From the NCBI RefSeq assembly GCF_041260155.1, contig NC_091930.1:23593237-23657236 (forward strand): a stretch of 64,000 nucleotides of DNA, in the 5' to 3' direction. Positions 1 through 14,500 of the stretch are shown here, piece after piece. Made by a program: the position numbers and the translations under genes. Under the pieces are notes generated by a model. It was given only the letters and a program-made list of their open reading frames with translations, had not been told where the DNA came from and did not search any database. The DNA comes from Ptychodera flava. Its lineage: Eukaryota; Hemichordata; Enteropneusta; Ptychoderidae. Within the stretch, counting starts at the first letter, position 1, and every line of letters starts with the position of its first letter.

Positions 1-636
<636 letters not shown>

Positions 637-639
637 CAC

Positions 640-884
640 TCCTTGGTATATGACATCACTTCCTGTTCCCTGCGTTCCGTCGTAGAATGTATCGTAGCTG
701 TACAGCTTTGGTTACCATGCAAATCCCTTGTTACGTTATCTATGTCGATGACTGCTTCGCCATACGCAGAACCATTGGCGAGAATCCACGAATATACCTC
801 GTCGTTCTGGTTAGCATCGATCACATAAGCATAAGTCAACGATTTGCCATCTATTTTAACTGCTGCAGATAAAGTTAACAGACG
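640..884 (-). pseudogene. Ig3 exon relic of the unit 1 kinase-receptor copy
   Basis: Matches unit 2 exon 28958-29221 (YSWILA, IDNVTRDLHGNQSC). The acceptor AG is lost, the first Ig cysteine is Tyr, and frameshifts lie near both ends. A long TC tract directly follows the exon end, as in unit 2. Confidence 0.7.
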
Positions 885-1069
885 GCGATAAAAAAACTAT
901 GAGTGAAAAATCTTAAACAATTTGTGGTCTTTTTCAGACTCAACAATCTCTCATATACAGCTTGGGATGTATTATAACTTAATGCTTGCGTATCTGATGA
1001 CCTTTCTGTGCTATTTTTTAGTAAACTACATATCCTTCATTACATTGATAATATATAATCTTCACTTAC

Positions 1070-1338
1070 ATTGGACGTCCATAAGTTCGGACCATTTCGA
1101 CGGAGGTAGAGTGAAGTGTTCTAGTTGGAAATTGAAAACTGCTCCGTTGTCATCTTTGTAGAGCGTCGTCGACCAAATAAATACGTGTCCGCTGCTTCGA
1201 GTACCTTCCTCCCCATTATTGTACCAGACAGGATCGCCGGGAGCATTGTTATCAAGTTTAATTTCGCACTTGAAAGAGACGTCATCACCCGTGATAACTG
1301 TTGAATCATTGTTTACCGAGCATTTTGGTATAGTTTAT
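1070..1338 (-). pseudogene. Ig2 exon relic of the unit 1 kinase-receptor copy
   Basis: Matches the unit 2 exon 29415-29711: SFKC at the first cysteine, NNAPGD, WYNNG and LPPSKWSE are kept. The second Ig cysteine reads FNF instead of FSC, a few residues near the end are deleted, and the acceptor AG is AT. Confidence 0.7.
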
Positions 1339-1740
1339 GCAAAAGAAATTGAAATTGAAATCGTAAATTCACCGTTCCTGGTTCAAGCAGCAATGTGTAC
1401 CCTAACATCATGGCTTTTAATGTACCATGTAACCGATGCATTTTGAAATTCACTGTAAAGAAACCGTACACGTGTCAAAAGCGACCGCCACCAGCCGTTA
1501 TCTATGTTTAACGAATTCGCTGCAAATATGTTAGAGTAAATGTACGGAGGATTCTACATTAGCTTAGTACGTAATATCAACATAAATATACGCCAATGCT
1601 CTTCTTGATTGGTGTTCGAAAACGTGCTACAATGTGTTCAGTTTGGGAGCTACACAGTTTCATCGCTTCTGTATCTGACCCTACCTAAAATTCATCGACG
1701 AGAAAGTTACTGTTCATGATTCAAACTTCAATGCATTTAC

Positions 1741-2046
1741 CTATGACATAAAGAAAATCCACTGCTTCCCTTGTTTGGTCTCCGAGATCCGTACATCTGT
1801 ATTCGCCTTCATTGTCTGAAGCCGTATTGTGGATTCTAAGATTATACACGTCTCCTTCGCCGAAGACTTCAGAGTGTTCTGTATATGGATCATCTATATC
1901 TTCTCCCTGCGCTATCAAGATGTGTCCATGATACCACATTTTACATGACAGGTCAGGGGCGACGTTATAGGTGCAGTTTAATTGCGTAGAGTCTCCAGCT
2001 AGTACAAGAGTGTATACCGGTTTGACTGAGAATGCTGTCGCATGTT
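1741..2046 (-). pseudogene. Ig1 exon relic of the unit 1 kinase-receptor copy
   Basis: Encodes an Ig fold with LNCTYN at the first cysteine, a Trp, and GEYRC at the second cysteine, ending LYVIG at a GTAAAT donor. The body is open, but the 5' boundary is 4 nt shorter than in the other three copies, so it does not join the signal exon in frame. Confidence 0.7.
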
Positions 2047-2258
2047 GTCTCGTACAGGATGTTATGAAATATTTATGTATCTAGCATTAGTCTTTGTATA
2101 GTGCGCGAAAATATTTTAAATTGTTTATGCTTTGAAAGCCTAAAATATTAGGGCGTTATGAAAGTTTCATAAAGATCAATAAAATGCATTCACTATGAAA
2201 TAGTAGTACAAGAATAAGCGATATACCGCATATTAAATACCACAAACGTTTTCCTTAC

Positions 2259-2319
2259 CTCGGCCGATGATTGTATAAAATAAACATATGTGAAGAGCAG
2301 GAAGTCGGAAGTGAGCCAT
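2259..2319 (-). pseudogene. Signal-peptide exon of the unit 1 kinase-receptor copy
   Basis: 61 nt, ATG at 2319, donor GTAAGG, phase 1. The peptide starts MAHFRLPALH and ends in a hydrophobic run. It differs by only a few residues from the unit 2 exon at 30742-30802. The exon itself looks intact. Confidence 0.7.
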
Positions 2320-2498
2320 AATTGTTAAGATTGCTGCTCGAATCAACGATGATTATCGATGAATATAGGACTTTCAAATTGTTTTATTTCATTTCTCCCA
2401 CCAGTTCACCACATTTGTTCTGTAAAGGCGAAAAAAACTTGAAGCATTTGAAGCAAAGTAAACCTAAGTGTGACAAATGTTCCTCTCAAAACTATCAA

Positions 2499-2506
2499 TG
2501 ACGTCA
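2499..2506. promoter_or_regulatory. CRE-like palindrome TGACGTCA
   Basis: Perfect 8-bp CREB/ATF-type site 180 bp upstream of the minus-strand ATG, inside a block conserved with unit 2, where it reads TGACGTCG at 30985-30992. Binding is inferred only. Confidence 0.35.
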
Positions 2507-2639
2507 TGATTGAAATTGGCCTATTTGAAGTGTTGAAATATGTGCACTAGTTATACCAATTAGTTAAACCAACGTACCGTATTATACCATGCCAATCAAA
2601 TTGCAGCGTATAAATGTCAAAATGACTATGGCCTACGTA

Positions 2640-3760
2640 ACCATGACAGCTTTCCCCACACAGATTTAGACGTGGTGGGTATGGCATATTTGGGGCAAAT
2701 CGGCCATAGCCACCACGTCTATTAAAATTCATGAGTTTACTTGTTTGTTTACGCACACACTCATATCTGTTGGAAACCTGAGGAATGGCTATCACATCAG
2801 GTTGACAACCCCGACACGTGGGCAGTAAATTAAGATTACTCTTTGTAAGACAGTTACGATTCCGAATATAGCTAGGCAAATTTCACAAATTTCCCTTCAA
2901 ATACAAAACTAATGTTCATCAAACAAGGAAAACTATGCAGACCTAGCATAGCCATTTGTAACGACATTCGAAACACATTGAACATGTATTGACTAAGGTA
3001 TTCCTCAATGTTTGCCCACGGTTCCTCCACAAACCATGGCTTGCCGTATAGCATGGAGGTACTAGCTCCGTTCCTGGCTCCATGATCGCCGCGAGCGACC
3101 GTGGAGGTAGAAGAGAACTCCATGGACTAACGTACACGTGGCCGTAAAATAAAACCAAGGAGGTTACTACTAGTATATTTACTTAAAGCAATTTTCTGTC
3201 ACCGTATCAACCGATGCGCGATGGTAAGCTATTAGCCCTACATCCGGTATGAGTCAAGAGTGCTCGGCTATGACTACGCCATGGCCGTGTTATAACCCTG
3301 CCACGCAGGGCGGACTAGCGTGCGTGCAGGCTGATGCCAGAGTAGCCACCGACGCCCTTCTTTTATTGACATGAAGTATTTGGTCTGGGCAAAATTTGCA
3401 GCCACCTAAGTATGTGTTCTGTAATTTATGCTCATCCACTATGTTTCCATCCATGGTGGCGGAGGGTAAACAGTGTAACAGAACTTGTACACAGAGGTCA
3501 CACAGCACCGTCCCTATAGTGCATTAGCTACGTTAACAGTAGCTCATGGTTACTGAAAAAAACAACAGTAGCCCAACCTGAACTTTCTTACATTAACCTC
3601 CTTTTTTATCTGAAGTATACAGCGGCATAGCCCCAGGAGCAAGAATCTCCTTTCAGAAAATTTATTCTCACTCACTCTCTCACCAAATAAAACTACGCGG
3701 GTGAGGAGCTTATACAAAGATACCCGTCTCAATATACCTAATGAAATGCTGAACTAAATA
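2640..3760. repeat. Dispersed repeat, copy 1 (second copy 40050-40720)
   Basis: 2640-2860 and about 3550-3710 match 40050-40265 and about 40565-40720 in the same order and orientation. The head holds a short inverted repeat, TAGACGTGGTGG near 2668 against CCACCACGTCTA near 2711. No coding capacity seen. Family unknown. Confidence 0.6.
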
Positions 3761-4429
3761 TCTTTCCGAAACAAATAATAATCGCATGCAATTGAATCAA
3801 AAACCCAAAAGATACATCAGTGAAAGGAAGGCTAAACCAAAAAAACGAACAGCACCGATGTGGTAACAGCGTCTTCAGGATTCCGATCAAATTTAGTACA
3901 CTAAAACTGACAGGTATATTAAAAAATGTTTTCTTTATATTCGACTTATGCTGATAATCTTTACATCACCAGAATAATCTCTTCTCAATTTATGATATTT
4001 CGTTTTTTTACTAGAATTACAAAAAAACCTACCTAACCTGTCTTTTCTAGTTGAATATTAGTAGCTTTCGTAGAATCTTTTAATCAGAGAAAAAAAGCGG
4101 TGCTATCTCGAACACGCCAGTTTTAGTTACACTCTAATGCTATTTTTCAAAAAGAAGCTAATAAGAATTAGTGATATGAACAAAATTTTATATTAGTGAT
4201 TTAAAATGGTATTTTCTTTGACGATTCAAAGGTGCTGTAAAAGACTAAACAATTTGGCTTTCATGTATATACCCTGGTGAGTGAAGATCGCACTTTGAAT
4301 ACAGCTTATTCGCTTGAACAACGCCCTCTGCTGACGGGTATCTATAATTTGGAATACTTTTTCCAAGGAGTTAGGGAGGCTTATGACAACAGTACAAAGA
4401 GACACAAATAAGCTGGATGATAACAAAAA

Positions 4430-4481
4430 ATGGCTGCATCTGGAAATCTTGCTTTATATGCTACAATTCTCGTTATATTGA
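4430..4481 (+). CDS. Receptor A exon 1, signal peptide
   Basis: 52 nt, MAASGNLALY followed by a hydrophobic stretch, donor GTGAGT, phase 1. The exon and its upstream 110 bp match receptor B exon 1. Confidence 0.8.
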
Positions 4482-7400
4482 GTGAGTATCAGTTTATAGT
4501 AATATTATATAGGGCTCAGCCCTTGGTGTCGCGCCAGGGGTTAAGATTGGCAATGTTATTTGTATTGATTCATGATAAACTCTAATTGTTCCTTCATAAA
4601 CGTTTATATGACAACTATGCCCAGTTTCCCTCTGATGAAAGCAGTTCACGTACTTACACGACGTCAAACCCTGCAGCAGGGCAGGTATAGATTTTCTGTA
4701 GCGTGTAAAAATTTTGGACAAAAATTGGCAATTTTTACAATGATAAAAGCCTATGGCGTTAACAAGGGATGTATTATGCAATAATTATCATTGCAATGGT
4801 AACCGCACTGCCCACCTTCCACTTGCAAGCTGAAAACTATAGCGTTCCGTCTAAAAACTTGCAATTTTTGAATCTAATTATTGACACAGGGGGCGCCCTT
4901 CTATAATTCAATCCCAGCATTCTTTGCGTATGCCCCCGTTCATATGAACGACAGTTTTCTCCGTTTATCTATATCAACGATACTTTGTATCAGCGACAAG
5001 GTGTATAATAACATTTACTGGCTAATAAAAGAGGTATATTTTATAAAAGGCATGTTATATCATAGTACTTTGTTTCGTATTTGTTTATTTACGAGTACTA
5101 AAAAAAAAAACATGGCGGCGCCCATCATGAGAAAGAAGGGTACACTTCCGGTTACTCGCATAGTATATTATGAATAAGCGCATGCGTAGTCAGTAAGCCG
5201 CTGGCGCGACTATTAGCAAAAGGAAGACAATTCTACGTTTCTGTGATCGTGTGTGCATGTCTTTCCTTGGAAACCTGAACAGCTCGTTTAAGTATATCGT
5301 GATAATACGTAACATGAATAGATTAAACAAGGAAATACGTTAATATGGTAGCTTAACCCTGCAGTTGTGTTTAGAGCAGATTTGATATTAATTCTAGCCA
5401 ATATAATAGATGGTAAGGACTAGTGCCGTGAATATAACTCTTGCTTGCGTTTTGGCTTCTACTTAGCGTCGGCGTTACTGCTTACGTACATAGACGTTAA
5501 AACAATATGCACGGACATTATCGTCTTAAGGTAGACTTCAACAAGCTGCATCATGGGGCAGTTAGGGTAGCAGACACGTTATCAAAGGACGGTGAGTTTG
5601 AGACCCGGTGCGAGACCCGGTAGGTCCAGAGTAACGAAGTCACTGTCAGACGATGGTGAGTATGAGACTCAGCATCCTCTGACAGTGACTCCTGAGCAAG
5701 GTGCTTTACTTCTCATTGCTCCATAAATTAGTGGATTTATTGGTACGTCATCCTGTCATATGGTTCGCCTGCTGGGTGAGTAATAAAAACAAATACGTGT
5801 TGACCTGCTCGGGGGCTATCAGACATTGATCTTAATATAAAGCTGTGTTGAATTTTCTGTTACTATATAAATTTTCATTTTCTTTTGATTCGTGGTATTC
5901 GTTATCCACCTGGACATAGAGTAAGGATCGAGCAAACAGTTGGCATAAAATCGCAGAAAAAATGTAAAAATGGAAAATTTTCATTGGTTTGGATTTACTC
6001 TTAAAAAACGAGGTATCGTTTTTTGACATGATGAGGAAAAAATACGAATTGAGATTGGTACGATGACGTGTCATTCTATTTTCATAACCGAGAAAGTCAG
6101 CTTCGAATTAACTCATAAAGCATCAGGCCAGTTTCATATAGCAGCAACGAACACATTTACTTGAAACTATGTCTGCCACCATGAACTCCAAACTTCTTAA
6201 TACGGCTCTGCACATCTTACAATAATTATCCGGTGAATCCCCTTCCAACAGAAGACGTGACACTATTTATACCTAATACGTACATGTTGTCAGAGATCAT
6301 ACCATTATGGTAGTGAAAAATAATTTTGTTTTCAATTAGGTGTTTCAGTTCGGAATTTTTCATGAAGATAATAGAGAAACTCTGATAGACATTAAACTGA
6401 GATATACTTTCATTTCTTGGTGATCGTAATCATCGACATAAATGCCAGTATATGTTTATTTATGTACATAAACATACTGTACATAAAATGCACAACTAAG
6501 GTAGGTACAACATGGAGCAAAAATGACAAAGCATCTAACCAAATGAATCAGGAGCACTAAATGATATAAATGAGTTTACTTTGCCATTTAAAAGTTGCAA
6601 ATGTTCGGGAACGACAAATAACACAATAATATAAACTATTAAAAGGAGATACAGAACGTGATAAACACTGATTGCTTGATAGAATTAGCACTTAGTCTAT
6701 ATGTAGACATTCTAATTATATTAGTTCATTTGAGTTTTCTTCGGAGAACATTAAAATTCAAGTTATCAAACTAATTGAAAACATTAACTTTTAAATTTAC
6801 AACTATGTGTATAGTATAAATATAAAATCTGACGCTTATAGTGTTGGGTTCTTATATAGCGCACATATCCACAAGTCATGTGCTCAAGGTGCTTTACAAT
6901 TATTATTACCCCTGGTCACTATACCTAATATGATACCACTCAACTCCCTGGGGAGCAAACAACAGCTCACATGTGCAGCCAATAAGCGCTTAAGAGCTTA
7001 ATGCACACATAACAAACACTGTCCTACAGCTACCAATCACTCCTGGGCGAGGAGAAATAATGAGGAATAAAGTGCCTTGCTCAAAGACACAACACCACAG
7101 CCATGCCGGGGCTCGAACTCGCCATCCTTTGATTGTGAGTCCACTACGATAGCCACTGGCCCATGATGCCTCCGCAAAAGAAGATATCTGGACAACAGTT
7201 AATGTTTTTCTCTAAAATGTAATTTTGATACCCCTATATTTTAAATTGGAACAGGTCCGCTTGATTAAACCAAGTACTTTAAACGACTTATGTTCAATCT
7301 GTTAATATTTGAGGTAAAACCACGAAACTAAAAAGGGTAATATAGAGTTCATTTGTGACATGTACTCTCTTTATTAGTTGTTTGAAATGGACAATGACTG

Positions 7401-8509
7401 CGCGTTGATGTTTCGAAACAGAAAGACATTGCATTCAAGTTTATATCACTGCTCATTGTACAGTCGGACAGGCATAGGCCCATAGGGATAAGAATATGAA
7501 TAACATGATTGGAACTAATTTGGATAACTGGACGGTGAAGTAATATCTGTTTCATCTAGAAATGTAAGCGCGTCTGCTTTTTCTTTTGAAGTTATACACT
7601 TGTTTTTATGGGTAATTTGTAATATTTTTACCTTCATCAGTAGAAAACCTAACATTTTACAGAAATTTGAAAATTATTAAGATTTAATTATCCGAATAAG
7701 TTCCAACCGTGTTGAACCAATTTTTGAAAGAAATTTATTTCACTACAACAAAAACACTCCTTTAAATAACAATTTCAAAACTTTGTCAACTTATCTAACC
7801 ACTCACCAATACTTAAGATTTCAGGAATGCAACAGCATTCATCGTCAGACCGCTTGACACTCTTGTACTAGCTGGAGACTCCACGCAATTAAACTGCACC
7901 TATAATGGCGCTCCTGCCCTCTCCCGTAAAGTATGGTTTCACAATAATGCATTGATAGTACATGGAAAAGATGTAGAGGATCAATATACAGGATTCTATG
8001 AAGTCATCGGCGAAGGAGACGTGTATAACCTTCGAATCCACAATACGGCTTCAGTCGATGAAGGCGAGTACAAATGTGGGGATTTCGGAAACCTGTCACG
8101 GACAGCGGAGGCGTTCCTCTATGTCATAGGTAAATACATTATAGTTTGAATAATGCACAGTAGCTTTCTCCTCCAGGATTTTTTGGTTAGGGGATGATAA
8201 TGAGACGACAAAATTGTGTAGCTTCAGAAAGTGGGCAAATTGTAGCAACCATTATTGAGAACAGAAACCATGACAATCATTACTGGATTTTGCCGTAAAA
8301 TCATATTGCCAAGAAGATATGTTGAGTATGGTCAAGACATATGGTTAGAAGCAACTTATGAATATGTAGATTGCACTGAAATATTTATATATGGCGATAA
8401 TTCTGAATCTTTAAATGTTTAGACAGTACAAAATTACCATGCGAAACTTTGTATGACTCGTCAGTAAACAATACATGTAATCTGAGAGAGAGAGAGAGAG
8501 AGAGAGGAG

Positions 8510-8583
<74 letters not shown>

Positions 8584-11500
8584 TCAATGTTGATCGGATT
8601 GTTCATGCAAGGAGAGAGAAACGGATTGAAACTGGCGTCACAGGGAATACTTAAAATGGAACCTGCGTCTTTCATCAACGTCATAATTTCCCTGAGTATA
8701 CTTTTGCGAAAAACTTGAAAAAAAACATCAAAAACAAGCGATTTATTTTCATTTTTTCGCGGTGAGTAGACAAAAACTTCGATGACCATCGTTTCGATCC
8801 TGCACAGAGGATCTTCATTAGGGATCTAAACGAGCAAAATAACAAGTGAAAATAAAAGAAAAAATAAGAAAGTGAAAAATGTCACAAAAGACGAGTCATA
8901 AAATCATGGTGATTAAATCAGGCAAAAAAGGGGACTTTGTAAAAATTCTGATGACCCCACAAAAGTGAAAGAAAATGTTAAAATGGGTAAAACTGAATAG
9001 AATGTGTGGCATGGAATTAAAATTAAATAAAGAACATTAAAAACATAAAACTCACTAAGCAGTAAAAATGTAGGTTTGGACTGCATGAAGAATTGGCCTG
9101 AATGGTAAACAAAAGACTCCCTAGCTCAGCTGAAAAAAAAAAAACCAATAAGAAGATTTAATGCATTAACACATATAGATGAATAGACAATATTAGGGCT
9201 GAAAAATAGCAGTATTTCCAATATTTCAGAACACGATCCAGAGTGTAAGGTTCAGCCAAGTAAAACAGTAAAAGATGGATAAGATGTGGTTTTGACATGT
9301 ACCATCGATTCAGATACAAATGCTCCAGGAGATTTAGTCTGGTTAAAAGACGGAGAAGAGGTTTCGCGCACTGGAGGACAAAGCCACACGTGGAAGACTC
9401 AGTTGAATAGATCAGAAAACATCGCTATCTTTGACTGTCAGCTACAACACTACACCACTACCCCATGGAAATGGTCAGAAATATCATGTGAAGATAAAAT
9501 TCAAGCAGATGTCCAATGTAAATTATTTTACACGAACGTTATTAGTTGTATCCGTCGTCATATATTTTTATCTATATAAATTATGTATAGCACATTTCGC
9601 AATTTTAATATGATTACTATTTCTAAAACAAAAATTAAATGTAAAAGGCTTTATATCGAGACTATCAGAAATCGCATCGTCTATGATATTTGGCAAGAGC
9701 GAAATGATGGTTATACTAGATCCAACGCTTTCAATGCGTTTCTGTCAAAACGTTTTTGTTACTGACAACTTGACTTCAATCGTATGTAGAAACGGCAACT
9801 CTTCCCTCTTTGTGTATCCTTTGTCGTTCTTGTTAGCTGCTATAAGCCTCGATACATTCGTTTCACTGCCGTAGAAGATCGCTTTCAAATCCCTTGCTTC
9901 GCAGGAACCAATCAGGTTGCGTTTTTAAATACGGTGCTGCAATGCATAATAATTGGCGGTTGTAAACCTCTTGCAAATTAGTCGCCCGTTTTGGCTAATG
10001 AGAAAGATTTGAGCGTGATCTTCTTTAGCAGTGTTATAAATGTACTTTGGCGACTATCAGCTAACGAGAACAGCAAAGAACAGGCAAAGGTGAAATCGTT
10101 GCATCTCTCCATCTGATTTCAATAAAATCGAGTGACAGTACATGAAAATAATAGGACACTCCTTTGTCCTACCGATTTCGATTAGATGGACTTTGAAATG
10201 ACCTCTATTTGACTCAGCTGACAATCATTTTGGACGATGACCATTGAAGTTCAGTTACTATTAACGCTTATACGAAGTTTTTTCTTCTAAAATTTTCCAG
10301 TTCTAACTAACGTTTCTAAAAGATAAGTCAGTTGATTTGAAGTTCGTAAAAATTGTATTTCTGGCTATTTTCAGATTTATCAGAGTTCAATATGACAGTA
10401 TCACCGAACACTACACTAAAAGAGGGTGAAAAAATTACCATTGACTGTACATCACTGGATGGAAACCCCGGTCCCCACAATATGACTCTGTCACGTGACG
10501 AAGAAATTGTAATTTCCAACGATGGGTTAGATATACATCACACCATATCGAGCATTTCAAGATCGGAAAGTGGTGTCTACAAATGTGAAGCCAACACCAA
10601 ATTCCACGACGGCAGCGAAAATCGTTGGTATAAAGAGGAAGAAATTGTTGTGTTCAGTGAGTCGTCTGGCCTTGTTTACTTGAAAATGCATTCAAGATCA
10701 ACATTTGCATTATCACCCAGAAAGTTACCATTGTTCATTAAGCCCGTATACAATAGTTCTTCGTTTTGGTGCTTGACATCGTTCTAAAATTATCGTTTAT
10801 GTTATAGCAATTTTAGTCTCTCGATCAAATTTTCCTTTGAAGTATCCCTATACTTCTTAAATGGACTTATGTGGTCACAATGTCTGGATGACAGCAACTC
10901 TTTCTTCTTTAACAGACCGCGCTATCATCATTAAAACAAGTAAGACCGTTGAAGCTTTACTTGGTGACGTAGTCGACTTGGTTTGCGCCGTAGAAGGTTT
11001 CCCGACACCGACAGTGATGTGGTTTGACAGTGAAGATGAAGTAATCTCGGGCAGTGAAGAAAACAAAAACGTAACGACAGTTATCGATGACGCGGAGACA
11101 GTTACTAGCACTCTGACAGTCTCTGTCGTGAATGAGTCGTATTATGGGATATATAGGTGTGAAGCATCAAACAGAATACCGCCGATTGCTAAAGAGCAAA
11201 TACATATCATTGAACCAGGTACATCGTTGCTATTTGAACCCTTTGCATGGTTTTCTAATTACTGCTATAAAGTTAGTAATATGGGACACATTGCACGACT
11301 GCAATGTGTCAATGTCGCTGACGACAACATGGTGGTGCATTACTTAGCTATTAACTTTAAAATCAAGTTATTGTCTATTTCATCATCACGGTGCAACATG
11401 TACACTTTTAGGAAACATGCAAGTTCGTGTTATCTTCAATCAACTGTAATTTCTTTCGGTAACCAAAACTCTATATAGATTGAGCAATTTATACGTAAAT

Positions 11501-14500
11501 CTGGTTGTTTTTCCCTCCTGTCTCTTTTACGAAGTTTTAAAAATAAAGATGTCAGAGCGACCGTTCAAAATTGAGTAATACTACAACTTTAAAGACACAT
11601 GTGAATATTCTTTATGTGGTGTAAACTTCGACAAATATCAAAGTATCAACGTGGATGCTGTTTTTTCTGTGTCGACTTTGAAGCGTGTTTGCTATCATCT
11701 ACATAATTCATAAGCGAAGAAAAAATGAACATTACATCACAGTCCCAGGTTGTTCTATAATCATGGCTACACCTGTAAGAGTCGATTGTCACTGTGAGCG
11801 TCTCAGCTCAAATTACGCATGGTGCTATCATCAAGTGACAAATACGTTATATACACTGTTCGATCAAAATCAATTTGAATTTATTCCATTTAGCTTCGTT
11901 GAATTATTTACCGATGTACGTAACAGAGATTTTATGACATAGAGCTATTTCTCTCTTGATATCTCCTTTTGAGGATTTCGTGTTTTTCACAGGTTCACAT
12001 TCAGATATCATTGCCATCAGCGTTACATGTACCGTCATCTTTGTTGTTCTAATGGTTGGAATTGTTCTGGGAGTTCTATTCTACAAAAAACGTGTGGCCA
12101 AGGATCAAAGCAGCAACACGGGTATGTAAATTAGGACATTTGCACGTGATAAATGGAAAGGCATTGGGATATCTCTCTGTATCAGTAATAGGGCATCCAC
12201 GGTTTAAAACACGTACTGGTGTTTCAACATTAGCGAATTCAAAAGATGTGTAAACATGATGACTTCATAGATCAGGCTTTTTTAATCAATACATTTGAGT
12301 GATAAATATTAAGGTTGCCGTCTCTTGAGAGGAGACTACTAGTTGCATATGCTTGTATTTAAAATGGTGATAATGAGAGCTGAAAATTTGACAATTATTT
12401 TTTCTCGCTTTTTAACAAGTATTTTATCTCTCGCTGGTCAACCTAATTTTTACTGTATTTTTTGCTGAAAACGTGACAATTTGAGTCCGGTACGGTAACA
12501 CGATATGGTATTCATCTCCGTACAGAACAAAGGGAAAGTCATACAAATATTACTTAAATTTAACGCTGCGTTTAATGATGAACCAAAACAGATCGAAATT
12601 GTTTATTCAGATTCTCGAATGCTAATTGTTTCAACCCCTACAAAGTTTGTTGACGGTTTCATTTACTGTACAGAAAGACAGTCTTATATCAAAAGGGGAA
12701 CTGTGTAGATACGAGTGTCTAATTTAATTAAGAACATTGCCTGTCAATATGCTTTACAGAAAAACAGCATCATCTGTAAAAGTGTTTTTCTTTTCGTTGC
12801 AGATTACGCCAACGCGGGGTAAGTTATGCAATTTACTTTGAAATAATGATTATTGTTGATATCTAGCATTGTCATTAATTGACTTGTAAGATGAATTCGG
12901 ATCAATATTCCTTTAAAGACTAGATACAAGCGATTATGCTGAAATACCCGAAAATAATTCGAGTCACCGACAGGAAACAAGTTTATCAGAGGCGATTGAT
13001 ATCGATCCATTTCAAGGTAAGATTTCTCCTTTATTACACTTCATGAGACATGTTTTAATTTACTAAAACTGTTGTTAAGTTGTAAATTGTCAGAGGGTAC
13101 GATTGCAAAATTTGAGTCCTACCTTAAGGGTTCAGCGCCGACAGTATTATAAGCGAATACTTCAAAGAAGGTGGGACAATCCTGGGAAAATCTTTCTCTT
13201 GTAAGTTGTGTAAATAGAAATAAGATAAGAATTGGGCCACCCTCGTCAAGCGCTTGACGCAAAAGGAAAAAATAGAGTTAATTGTGTCAATCATATGGTA
13301 TTGGATGTAGCTATCACTGAGACAAGAACGTCAATAATACTTGAAATTTGCCCCATACATGCCGAAATCAGGCAACCAAAAACTTCTTTTTACGATACAT
13401 TATATGCACGGTGCTAACAACAGGAAAAGATCTCTCTTGAAACTGAAGTTCTTTCTATTCAACCTTCACACTAAATGCTTTTAGGAAAATTGCCTCATGG
13501 TTGCTTCATGCACTAAAATGAATACGTAATTTTCTGTTACGTCTATGCATGTCTATCATTATCCTATTTAATGTAATTATAGAATTATGAATTTAAGCAA
13601 GTCTGACAAGTGTTTTAACAAAACCTAGTGAGAGATTGTATTGATAGTTGTGTAATAGCGAAAATTATTTTATCGCGTATAGGCGTACGTCTCACGATCG
13701 CTGATTGGCCCGTACGCAGATTGTACATGATTATTACACCAATGATGACAGTATGAAATCGAAATAGCTCACAATCTATGTAGGTAGGCAAATCCCTGGG
13801 CATGTATGGCTTGTGGTATAAAACTCGAATTGATAAATAGCAAACGTCTGACTCAGTGATTATGGAGAAATGTGTGTAACCAGTATGAAAGTAAATAGGT
13901 GTGTACGCGGAATGTACGGCACGAGGGCGTCTTTGAACCTTGTTGGCTTATTACTAGGTTCATCATAGAAAAAAAGATTAATCGAAATAAATTATAGTCA
14001 AATCTGGCCAATATCGAATATTAACGTGATCAATGATGACCAAGCCAGTCTACATAAATACATGCTATTCATTTCTCAATCCGGACCCGTATCTTATGCA
14101 ATGATCAGTTCAAGAGTTGTACTTTTAGTAGGATCCAGTTTTACATTTTCGAAGTAAAGTCAAAACTGTTTTTGATATTTAGGCGAAAGGACTTCATGAA
14201 GGGAGTAGCTAGGCTTAATTTCACATTTTAATCTTTAGTAATCAAATATAACAAACTTGGTCAAATGTTATTTTTATCCATAGACGCTTTGACGGGTAAT
14301 TCTTTGACCTTTTCTTAAATTATAACAACAAAGCTTGGAACAACAACTTTGTAGCAGCTTCATTGTCCTTTTTTCATTTTTTTTGCATTTAATCTTATGG
14401 GTAAATTATCTCTTGAAGATTTAACCATGGTTCTCTTTGATGAAACCCGGACTAGTATTTTCACAATCGCCTACTCGGGCAAATATGGTAGTATTCTCAA

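Larger units (their letters stand above)
2320..4429. promoter_or_regulatory. Divergent intergenic region of unit 1
   Basis: Separates the minus-strand start at 2319 from the plus-strand start at 4430. Stretches next to both starts (about 2400-2580 and 3890-4429) match the corresponding flanks in unit 2. The 110 bases before the plus-strand ATG are especially close and include GGAGTTAGGGAGGCTTATG. The middle, about 2620-3760, is a dispersed repeat not present at this place in unit 2. Promoter role is inferred from position and conservation. Confidence 0.5.

Noticed and set aside
7090-7172. Possible tRNA gene
   Set aside because: Box A and B are present but no cloverleaf is kept, and the sequence continues into a SINE body and tail.
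8385-8789. Open frame with a Ser-Leu repeat on the minus strand
   Set aside because: Microsatellite translation inside a receptor A intron; no conserved residues.
10861-11478. ATG at 10861 as start of a separate 205-aa gene
   Set aside because: The Ig4 frame is an internal exon with a clear acceptor at 10915; the upstream ATG and the C-terminal extension are intron.
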